Below are positions 1 through 6,115 of a DNA stretch of 64,000 nt, piece by piece; positions within the stretch are counted from its first letter, which is position 1; each line of letters starts with the position of its first letter. The DNA comes from Streptococcus ruminicola. Its GTDB lineage: Bacteria; Bacillota; Bacilli; Lactobacillales; Streptococcaceae. The notes under the pieces were generated by a model, which ran no database searches, was not told where the DNA came from, and was given only the letters and a program-made list of their open reading frames with translations. Both the position numbers and the translations under genes were made by a program. The DNA lies in assembly GCF_011387195.1 (NCBI RefSeq), contig NZ_CP046920.1, positions 1-64,000 on the forward strand, written 5' to 3'.

Positions 1-44
1 TTTTTTTCTTCTAACATTAGTATTAACCATTCCAATCTATTCAT
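1..44 (-). CDS. 5' end of a leftward gene that runs off the window
   Basis: A leftward reading frame opens with ATG at 44 and reads MNRLEWLILMLEEKK before leaving the window. An AGGG box lies about six bases upstream of the ATG. The gene has its own promoter at 323-370 with the element-wide CTATGATAG site, and a leader of about 275 nt. Only 15 residues are visible, so no function can be given. The start is supported by the ribosome site and the dedicated promoter, not by homology. Confidence 0.4.
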   Translation of the reverse strand, partial: MNRLEWLILMLEEK

Positions 45-318
45 GATATACCCTATTTCGCTTTTTCCTTTTTTGTGAATAGATTCTGAAAGATCAACAA
101 TTAACCTAAAATAAATGTTTATTTTTAGGATTTCAAGGATAATTCAAATTATTAAAGACTCAAGATAGCAGTGTTTTTGCTGCTAGCCATTACATTATTA
201 ATATAAGTTGGTGGCGCGTGACGTCCCTATGTAACAATAATCTTGAGTTTTTAAAGAAAATAATCCTATCATATTGATACTTTCACAACTAAAGTTGTAA
301 GATTCTTAGTCAGAATGA
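45..318 (-). ncRNA. Long structured 5' leader of the leftward gene
   Basis: No gene is seen here. Read leftward from the promoter at 323-328, this untranslated leader can fold. A 9-bp stem (ACTCAAGAT with ATCTTGAGT, outer arms near 153 and 240) encloses about 80 nt. Inside it is a second hairpin, TAGCAG with CTGCTA, and a GC-rich stretch containing GACGTCACGCGCC. A small ACAACT/AGTTGT hairpin lies upstream. The structure suggests a cis-regulatory RNA, but I recognise no riboswitch class. Confidence 0.4.
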
Positions 319-322
319 AATT

Positions 323-370
323 ATTATAGCTAATAAATTATGGGAATACAATGTGATTTTCCTATGATAG
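323..370 (-). promoter_or_regulatory. Activator-type promoter with CTATSATAG site
   Basis: On the minus strand CTATCATAG (362-370), preceded by an A-run, lies exactly 33 bp upstream of a TATAAT -10 box (323-328). There is no good -35 box at the usual distance. The same arrangement recurs at the other operons of the element. Confidence 0.6.
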
Positions 371-389
371 ATTTTTCAAAAAAGGGCAT

Positions 390-806
390 AAAAAAAGACA
401 CCCTAAGGTGTTTTCTAAACTAGGCTAGTGCCAAAACATTTTTTAATTGACAGTTCTGTTTTTAAGACTTTTGGAACCATGTCAAATAGACTAGTGCCAA
501 AACGCAATATAGTTAACTATGTTGTTATTCCTTCTTTTGGAACCATGTCAAATAGACTAGTGCCAAAACTGCTTTATCTGTGACTGTTTTAGTTGGTTTC
601 TTTTGGAACCATGTCAAATAGACTAGTGCCAAAACACAACCGTTGGACAAATTCTAAAAGGCAATCTTTTGGAACCATGTCAAATAGACTAGTGCCAAAA
701 CCTCGGAAGCTAGTCTTGACAGGGTGGATCCCTTCGGTATATCCGCAGATGTCCTCAGGAAGAGCCACGATTCTTGTATTGCTACAACGGGTCCCAAATA
801 ACCCGT
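390..806 (-). ncRNA. Scaffold (tracr-like) RNA fused to CRISPR array, locus 1
   Basis: Read leftward from a TATAAT box at 813-818, the transcript starts near 806. It has a scaffold of about 105 nt (702-806), then the CRISPR array (438-701), a terminal half-repeat (425-437) and an intrinsic terminator (ACACC/GGTGT stem at 398-411 followed by a U-run). The scaffold shows an ACGGGT/ACCCGT hairpin, a TTGTA-GCAA-TACAA hairpin with a GNRA-type loop, a TCC/GGA hairpin, CGG/CCG and GGG/CCC hairpins, and two anti-repeats. TGTCAAGACTAG pairs with CTAGTC and TTGACA of the repeat. TTTGGGACC pairs with GGTTCCAAA at the repeat 3' end. Two anti-repeats resemble type V tracrRNAs. Confidence 0.75.
425..701 (-). 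CRISPR. CRISPR array: four identical 36-bp repeats, four 30-bp spacers, terminal half-repeat
   Basis: Repeats at 468-503, 534-569, 600-635 and 666-701 are identical. On the minus strand they begin GTTTTGGCACTAGTC and end GGTTCCAAAAG. Spacers at 438-467, 504-533, 570-599 and 636-665 are each exactly 30 bp and unrelated to one another. A degenerate 13-bp half-repeat at 425-437 closes the array. Orientation is set by the adjoining scaffold promoter and the terminator: transcription is leftward and the guide follows the repeat's CCAAAAG end. No cas1, cas2 or cas9 gene is present nearby. Confidence 0.85.
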
Positions 807-903
807 ACCAATATTATACTATAAAATTTATAGTTTTGATACTTATCTATTACTTTTACTTCTTAATTAAATATCAGCAAAAAAATAGGTGGCAGAATGC
901 CCC

Positions 904-1596
904 CTATTTAGCCTTATTCTTTCGTTTAAAATCAACCATTCCTAATTCTATAGGATATGTACTGACCTCTTTATGGCAATGAGCACAATAAAGAGAGGAA
1001 TCTAATTGGTAATATTTGTCGTTTAAAACAGTAACATCGCTATAGCTTTCTTTTAGTAACGGATAGACGATTGATAATGCTTTATAAAAAGGTTCGTTAA
1101 GAAAAGGAAGGGCTAAATCACGAGAGTTTAAATAAAATCCTAAATAGACAAGAGTATTATACTTGTTTACTAAGAAGTAGCATACCTCGTCAGAATTTAA
1201 AACTTTACGATAAAATAATCGAGAATCAGAGCAACACGGGCAAGCTTTAAATTGTTTCACGCGCCTCTGGGTGAAGAAATTATCTATTTTGATTAATAGA
1301 TAACGTTGACCCTCTGCTTTTTTCCTGAAATAAATTCTTGGAATGATAATGGCAAGTGCTTGTATTGTGTATTTTATACTTTCACGATCTGATATTACGT
1401 TATAGATAGCAAAGAAAGCCATAAATAGCAACAATACGTCGCAAACCTTTATCATCAAAATAAAGGTGGTGTTAATATTAAACTCTGTTTCAAACACTAA
1501 CGGTCGTAATTTATAAATGTTAATGGCACTTTGTATAGCGCTTAATAATAAAGCAAATACCAATGTTGCTAATAATTGAATAAGATTGATGTCCAT
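904..1596 (-). CDS. Membrane protein with two zinc/thiol Cys motifs
   Basis: The 230-aa product has hydrophobic segments at about residues 3-25 and 45-70 and a third near 78-90. A cytoplasmic or extracellular C-terminal domain follows, with CPCC (about residue 119) and CAHC (about residue 205), which could form a zinc site or a redox pair. The gene starts 7 bp after the thioredoxin-like gene at 1604-2389 and is surely in its operon, so a role in thiol chemistry or envelope protein folding is possible. I do not recognise the family. Scaffold RNA locus 1 starts about 100 bp downstream in the same direction. Confidence 0.7.
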   Translation of the reverse strand: MDINLIQLLATLVFALLLSAIQSAINIYKLRPLVFETEFNINTTFILMIKVCDVLLLFMAFFAIYNVISDRESIKYTIQALAIIIPRIYFRKKAEGQRYLLIKIDNFFTQRRVKQFKACPCCSDSRLFYRKVLNSDEVCYFLVNKYNTLVYLGFYLNSRDLALPFLNEPFYKALSIVYPLLKESYSDVTVLNDKYYQLDSSLYCAHCHKEVSTYPIELGMVDFKRKNKAK

Positions 1597-1603
1597 AGTC
1601 TTT

Positions 1604-2389
1604 TTACCTAATAGTTAGAGTTGTTGCTGAAACAACGTGCTTGATTGTATCGTTATCAATGGTAGCTGAATCACCAGAAACTTTAACTAGCTTAGAAATA
1701 TTGTAATTCTTATAACCGCCAACTCCTTTTGTTGAAATGACGGCTGTAGGCGCGTGATAAATACCGAACTCCGCAGCAAATTTACCATTGTTACCTTTAT
1801 CCAAATCAAGAAAAATAATGCGGTGTTTTTGTTCCTCTGAAAGTTGATTCAATAAACGTGGAATAGATTGGTGGCAGTATGAGCAACCAGTTCGATAAAA
1901 AATGTAGATAGGGTCCCAGTCGCGTTCTGTTCTCGATTTTAAAAGTGACAAATCAAGAGCAGAGGCTTCACCTGCTACAAAACGCTGTTTCATTTCTTGC
2001 TTATTGAATATAGTAGTAACCGCAGTGTTAGAAAAAGTATTCTCAGATACTTTTGTAGGGTAGATAAAGCCCCATAATAATGAACTACTAGATAGTAAGA
2101 AGATAAGTATCAAGCCTAGAGAATTTTTAGAGAATTGCTTCATACCATTAAAAGTAATGATTAATAAGCTTAGTGCCATAGAAGATAAAAACCATATCAA
2201 AGTGATGAGGTAGGTATAAAGATCCGTTGGAACGTGGTAAATAATATGATAGTTCTTATTGAGAATGATAACTAAACTAAAAAGGTAAATGGCAAGTGTA
2301 TATATTATCCAACTCACAAAAATAGGAAACTCTATTAAGTCAGAAAATAAGGTTTTTAAATTGTTGATATACGAATCAAAACGTAGCAT
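1604..2389 (-). CDS. Membrane-anchored thioredoxin-like protein
   Basis: The 261-aa product has four hydrophobic segments in residues 20-115. A C-terminal thioredoxin-like domain follows, containing YRTGCSYCHQSIP (about residues 166-178), a CxxC redox site followed by helix residues, and HAPTAVIST, which matches the cis-Pro loop region. This suggests an extracytoplasmic disulfide oxidoreductase. It is first in an operon with the Cys-rich membrane gene at 904-1596. Such a pair could help fold secreted parts of the transfer apparatus; that link is inference. Start ATG at 2389 is preceded by GAAGGGACGTA. Confidence 0.7.
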   Translation of the reverse strand: MLRFDSYINNLKTLFSDLIEFPIFVSWIIYTLAIYLFSLVIILNKNYHIIYHVPTDLYTYLITLIWFLSSMALSLLIITFNGMKQFSKNSLGLILIFLLSSSSLLWGFIYPTKVSENTFSNTAVTTIFNKQEMKQRFVAGEASALDLSLLKSRTERDWDPIYIFYRTGCSYCHQSIPRLLNQLSEEQKHRIIFLDLDKGNNGKFAAEFGIYHAPTAVISTKGVGGYKNYNISKLVKVSGDSATIDNDTIKHVVSATTLTIR

Positions 2390-2423
2390 ATTACGTCCCT
2401 TCTATATTGTATTTGATTAGCAT

Positions 2424-2477
2424 ATAATATGCTATCACATATCATATGCTAACTAAAGAGGATTATATCTATGATAG
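2424..2477 (-). promoter_or_regulatory. Promoter of the thiol-redox operon with CTATSATAG site and second palindrome
   Basis: CTATGATAG at 2469-2477 lies about 39 bp upstream of a possible TATTAT -10 box (2424-2429). Between them is a second inverted repeat, TTAGCATAT near 2445-2453 with ATATGCTAA near 2416-2424. A similar CATATGATAGCATA element lies at 40190-40202, which hints at a second regulator. Confidence 0.45.
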
Positions 2478-2490
2478 ATTTTTAGGTATA

Positions 2491-2703
2491 AGAAAAGGCA
2501 CCCTAAGGTGCTTTCTAAACTGAACTAGCGCTCAAATGATTACTACAACTTCCATTTTATTTTAATCCTTTTGGAACCATGTCAAACAAACTAGTGTCAA
2601 AACAAAACTAGTTTTGACAAGGTGGATCCCTTCGGTATATCCGCAGATTTCCTCAGGAAGAGTCATGGTTCCTGTATTGCTACAACTGGTTCCAAATAAC
2701 CCG
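2491..2703 (-). ncRNA. Scaffold RNA fused to a one-spacer array, locus 2
   Basis: This is a diverged copy of the locus 1 RNA. It has a TATAAT box at 2710-2715, scaffold at 2604-2703, one repeat at 2568-2603, one spacer of exactly 30 bp at 2538-2567, a degenerate half-repeat at 2525-2537, and a terminator (GCACC/GGTGC stem at 2498-2511). The 5' anti-repeat TTTGGAACC matches the repeat GGTTCCAAA perfectly. The 3' anti-repeat carries AAACTAG and its repeat carries CTAGTTT, where locus 1 has AGACTAG and CTAGTCT, a compensated change. It lies between the NADAR-like gene and the redox operon. Confidence 0.75.
2538..2603 (-). CRISPR. Single repeat-spacer unit of locus 2
   Basis: The 36-bp repeat (2568-2603) differs from the locus 1 repeat at a few positions and is followed leftward by one 30-bp spacer. 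The spacer is unrelated to those of locus 1. Confidence 0.65.
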
Positions 2704-2737
2704 TACACTATTATAGTTGCTTATCTATTATCAACCA

Positions 2738-3235
2738 TTACTTTTTTAGATTCTCTCTAACAGACATAAGCCATTTTCCGTATTTATTATCTCCCCTCCA
2801 ATTATCCATATGATTTGCTGACTTATGCCAGTAAGGGAGACCTATACTGAGGTAATCTTCTGCACCACAATAGATAAGTTCTAATGGATCAGTGTCAAGT
2901 AATTGTTCTGCAAAATGTGGGTGTTGAACAGATATTAGATTTAGAATCTCTATTGCTACTACTTCTTCTTTTTCTTTTTGCCACGACATTATATTGTCAT
3001 TAGTATCCATTTTAAAATAGAAATCACGCGCGTGCTCTGAAAAATTATCTTTCAATATATTATCAGACAGTGATGGATTAAGAGCAAGTGATTTTTCATA
3101 AGCTAAAGCTTGCCATGCGCATTTGAAGTGTTTCTCTTTCCAGTCAAAAGGATAACACCATCCAAGTGACAAAGGACCTCCCCAAAAATAATACTGTCCC
3201 GAATCAATACGTCCATAAGTTTCTTTAGTTGACAT
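2738..3235 (-). CDS. NADAR-like (YbiA family) protein
   Basis: The 165-aa product resembles the NADAR fold. Near the N-terminus is FWGGPLSLGWCYPF followed by a KCAWQALAYEKS helix. The C-terminus reads GDNKYGKWLMSVRENLKK, matching the usual GxNxLGKxLMxVRxxL end. NADAR enzymes cleave N-glycosidic bonds, for example removing ADP-ribose from guanine in DNA, and some act as antitoxins to DarT-type toxins. No DarT is visible next door. The usual WG.G motif is replaced (EDYLSIGL), so activity is uncertain. The start at 3235 is chosen because AAAGGAG lies just upstream; it overlaps the preceding gene by 11 bp. Confidence 0.6.
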   Translation of the reverse strand: MSTKETYGRIDSGQYYFWGGPLSLGWCYPFDWKEKHFKCAWQALAYEKSLALNPSLSDNILKDNFSEHARDFYFKMDTNDNIMSWQKEKEEVVAIEILNLISVQHPHFAEQLLDTDPLELIYCGAEDYLSIGLPYWHKSANHMDNWRGDNKYGKWLMSVRENLKK

Positions 3236-3971
3236 TTGTGTCTCCTTTCTCAAGTAAGTAAAAAACTTGTTTCAATTCTTTACTAGCAATAACTTTTGAA
3301 ACTACTACTTCGTTAATCCAAGTATCAAGTTTGAACACCTCTGCCTCAATTGTTTCTTTGAGATTATAGCTATCAACATTGTTGTAGGAACTAAATTCCA
3401 TGTTTTTTAATATATCTAAAGAAGCTTTTTTAGAGTAACAAGCTATTGCTACACTTGCTGAAGTTGTCGATTCAGAAGTATCTTTAATATAAGTAAGAGC
3501 ATGGAAGTATCCGTCAACAAAATAGACATCTATGTAGATATAATCAGCTACACTATTTTCACTTGTGATTGGAAATTGGTAAGAATAAAGTAGCGGAGAA
3601 ATCTCCATATTACGACGAAAATTGAAACGTTCAAAAACTATTTTAGTTCTCGTTTTATTATCAAAGGTTAATATGTATGGATTAGATTGATAAGGGAGGA
3701 GCAAGATTGATATTGGTAGAATATCATAGACAATTTGCTTTACAAAAAAGGTAAAAGTTGTCGTTGAAGGAATTAGTACTACTCCGCCTATGGCTAGAAA
3801 GTGATTAACAATTATTATCGCTATCATGAGTATTACAAGTAGATTCACAACTACTCTTTGATGTCTAAAAAACATTAGTGTTTTGGTACGAGACTTTAAA
3901 TAAAGAGCAGTGCCGACATAAAGAAATAAAAAAATAAATGAAGTAATAATATCTAATATGAGGTGTAACAT
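3225..3971 (-). CDS. Membrane protein of unknown function
   Basis: The product is 248 aa from the ATG at 3971, which has AAGGAG seven bases upstream; the in-frame ATG at 4001 lacks a ribosome site. Three hydrophobic segments occupy about residues 3-25, 40-60 and 70-95, followed by a soluble domain of about 150 residues with no recognisable motif. The stop overlaps the NADAR-like gene start, so the two are translationally coupled. Function unknown; the pairing suggests a membrane partner for the NADAR-like protein. Confidence 0.65.
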   Translation of the reverse strand: MLHLILDIITSFIFLFLYVGTALYLKSRTKTLMFFRHQRVVVNLLVILMIAIIIVNHFLAIGGVVLIPSTTTFTFFVKQIVYDILPISILLLPYQSNPYILTFDNKTRTKIVFERFNFRRNMEISPLLYSYQFPITSENSVADYIYIDVYFVDGYFHALTYIKDTSESTTSASVAIACYSKKASLDILKNMEFSSYNNVDSYNLKETIEAEVFKLDTWINEVVVSKVIASKELKQVFYLLEKGDTNVN

Positions 3972-4046
3972 TAATAACTCCTTGCTTAAAGATAATATCA
4001 ATTTTATTTGAAATTTGGTAGAAATGTTATGTAGTGTTGCGCATGG

Positions 4047-5312
4047 TTATATAAAGATAGGTATAAAGAAATTTTGATGAGGTAATGGATAAAATTGAGC
4101 ATTGATTGCACGATCAAAACGTAAGGCGACGTGTTTATACTGAGCGTTATACTCTTGGTATATCTGTTCTAGTTGTAACGCAAAACCTGCAGTAATATAA
4201 GAAACTTCTAAAACAGGTATTAGTGATTCTTCATAAGAATCATCCATTACCTTTACTTCGTAATGAAAGAAGCTATTATGATTTTCGGTGATTTCTAAGA
4301 TTTCAAAAGGTAGTCCACCTAAACCAGATACTTTATCTATTGTTAATTTCGGAATATGTTCTTCGTAAAAAGTTTTTATGATATGATGAGCAATTTGAGA
4401 TACAGAAAATTCAGCAGGATTAGCTACTAATGTAACATTATTTTCTTCCAACATATCGTAGTACGTTTTATTCGTATCTTGGTAAAAAGTTGTTTCTACT
4501 TTCGATAAAAAAGTTTTAACACGTCTGTGAAATTCATTTCTTAAAGGCTTACCTAATTCATCAAAGACAAAAAACACTGTTCCATTTTTATAATAACTTT
4601 CAGTAAAATAACCGATAACCTTACCGAGTAGCTGAAAGTGTAGTTCTGTATTCCTATCGTACTCAATGTAAAAGGGAACACCATTGATAAAAATGACCGC
4701 ATCTGGTAAAAGCGTTATGACCTTTCTATTGGTTGGAAAAGAATACTGAATATTGAGAGATTCAAATGATATGCCACTTAGCCTTTGAGATATCTCTTTA
4801 GCAATTGAAGCGCAAAGTCTTCTTGTTTTTAAATCGTGAATATTAACTGTACGAGGTTTGCCACCATACAAATTGTTGCTTTTTATACTGTAAAGTGAGA
4901 AATCATATTCGGTTGATTTTGCCATCTCATAGAACTCTGAAAACTTAGGAAGAGTTAAAGTATCAAGTAACCACTTGGCGAATTTTTTATTAAGATAATA
5001 AATCTTTTTTCTACCATCTTTAAATTCTGGATAAATAGAAATAGGGTAACTTCTGTTTCCAATACAACTTTGTAACCATGAAGATTGAAGAATTCTGTTT
5101 GGCTCCAAAGAATGGTAAATGTTCTTTATAATTTCTCTATCAAAGTAGGAAAATCTGAGAAGATGATACATTAGTAAAAGCTGTTTTTTATTGAAAAAGA
5201 TATATTGCATCTTTTGTTGAGATATTGGATAGTAAGCTATAGAATCCTGCGGAGGTGTAAGCTTTATGTTTTCATCTATGCTACTTACATTAAAAAAAAT
5301 ATTTTCGTTCAT
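4047..5312 (-). CDS. Replication-relaxation family protein
   Basis: The 421-aa product has an N-terminal winged-helix-like region (residues 40-110) and a central stretch LLPDAVIFINGVPFYIEYDR followed by NTE. This matches the D...E(I/Y)DR.TE signature of the replication-relaxation family (Pfam Replic_Relax), a PD-(D/E)XK-like fold found with mobilisation and relaxase genes on Gram-positive plasmids. It likely acts at an origin of transfer or replication. The AT-rich gap at 5313-5714 with related inverted repeats lies directly upstream and could be its binding region; that is inference. A weak TTAGGA ribosome site precedes the ATG. Confidence 0.6.
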   Translation of the reverse strand: MNENIFFNVSSIDENIKLTPPQDSIAYYPISQQKMQYIFFNKKQLLLMYHLLRFSYFDREIIKNIYHSLEPNRILQSSWLQSCIGNRSYPISIYPEFKDGRKKIYYLNKKFAKWLLDTLTLPKFSEFYEMAKSTEYDFSLYSIKSNNLYGGKPRTVNIHDLKTRRLCASIAKEISQRLSGISFESLNIQYSFPTNRKVITLLPDAVIFINGVPFYIEYDRNTELHFQLLGKVIGYFTESYYKNGTVFFVFDELGKPLRNEFHRRVKTFLSKVETTFYQDTNKTYYDMLEENNVTLVANPAEFSVSQIAHHIIKTFYEEHIPKLTIDKVSGLGGLPFEILEITENHNSFFHYEVKVMDDSYEESLIPVLEVSYITAGFALQLEQIYQEYNAQYKHVALRFDRAINAQFYPLPHQNFFIPIFI

Positions 5313-5714
5313 AATAATTTTGTCCTAAAAATAAAAATAGTGCCATAATGTGTAGTAAAGTTGCCTTTTTAGTTTTAGAAATTAAGTGAAAAATAATAAT
5401 TGGCGACAATCACTGTTGTACTACGCATTTACAGCTATATACATAAGTCATATATATGCTGCTTTTCTAAAAATATTTTTCAATAATAAATTCTAAAAAG
5501 CTATATTACCAATATATATATGGCTTATGCCCCTATATAAAACAGTTATACCGCTTTTAATATAATTTCTATAATTCTAAAAGCATATATGACCTATTAT
5601 TAATTCTGTAATATGTTGTTATTACAGCAAAGAAAGCTTATTTAATATCAAATTAAAATTCTAACAACATTTAATAGTATAGCAAATTAATGTCATACCA
5701 ACTAGCCTAAAAAT
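5313..5714. other. AT-rich gap with repeated CATATATATG-type elements; possible origin
   Basis: No gene is seen. The element ACATAAGTCATATATATG near 5447 recurs as an inverted copy, ATATATATGGCTTATG near 5514, and as a shorter copy AAAAGCATATATGACC near 5578. Short iterated elements in an AT-rich gap upstream of a replication-relaxation gene are what an ori or oriT would look like, but no nick site or DnaA box could be assigned. Confidence 0.3.
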
Positions 5715-5762
5715 CTATCATAGATATACTGGCTAAAAAAATAAAAATAGCTATGATATACT
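5715..5762 (+). promoter_or_regulatory. Activator-type promoter with CTATSATAG site
   Basis: CTATCATAG (5715-5723) lies exactly 33 bp upstream of TATACT (5757-5762), which drives the small gene at 5801. The site is itself framed by AGCC/GGCT arms. Confidence 0.6.
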
Positions 5763-5800
5763 ATAACATGTTAATCAATAAAAATTTGAAGGAGTTATTA

Positions 5801-6052
5801 ATGGCAGCTAAAAAATTGAAACTATCTGATTACGATACAGATATTGCTAAACTTTTAAAAGAGATTGAAAAAAAGAAAAATGAGAAGAAAGAATACGAGG
5901 GTAAACTGAAAAGTGAGATAGGTAATTTATATTATGAGTTACTTAATTTAGAAGAAAATATCAATTTAGAGGAGTTACGTGATAAGTTAAAGAATCAATT
6001 AAAACAAAAAAAAGCCTTTATAAAAGAACAAAAAAATAATAATCAAAACTAA
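5801..6052 (+). CDS. Small charged coiled-coil protein
   Basis: The 83-aa product is rich in Lys and Glu and predicted to be almost entirely helical, with heptad-like spacing across residues 10-75. The start at 5801 (MAAKKLKL) is chosen because AAGGAG lies eight bases upstream; an in-frame ATG at 5768 has none. It has its own activator-type promoter and ends at a two-way terminator shared with the convergent coupling-protein gene. Small coiled-coil proteins are common in relaxosomes and T4SS operons, but no specific family is recognised. Confidence 0.65.
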   Translation: MAAKKLKLSDYDTDIAKLLKEIEKKKNEKKEYEGKLKSEIGNLYYELLNLEENINLEELRDKLKNQLKQKKAFIKEQKNNNQN

Positions 6053-6055
6053 AGA

Positions 6056-6115
6056 AAAAAGAGCTGGATAACTTTGCATATAAAATATACAAAGTTATAT
6101 AGGCTCTTTTTTTGT
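6056..6115. terminator. Two-way terminator
   Basis: AAAGAGC and ATAACTTTG pair with CAAAGTTAT and GGCTCTTTTTTT, giving a long stem with runs of A and T on either side, between convergent genes. Confidence 0.85.

Noticed and set aside
438..701. Type II (Cas9) CRISPR array
   Set aside because: The repeat begins GTTTT and ends CAAAAG like some type II repeats, but no Cas9, Csn2, Cas1 or Cas2 is present, and the fused scaffold with two anti-repeats fits a type V-like guide better.
593..982. 129-codon rightward reading frame with repeated NRLVPK
   Set aside because: It is antisense to the CRISPR repeats and scaffold RNA; the repeated peptide is only the translated repeat, and it has no ribosome site.
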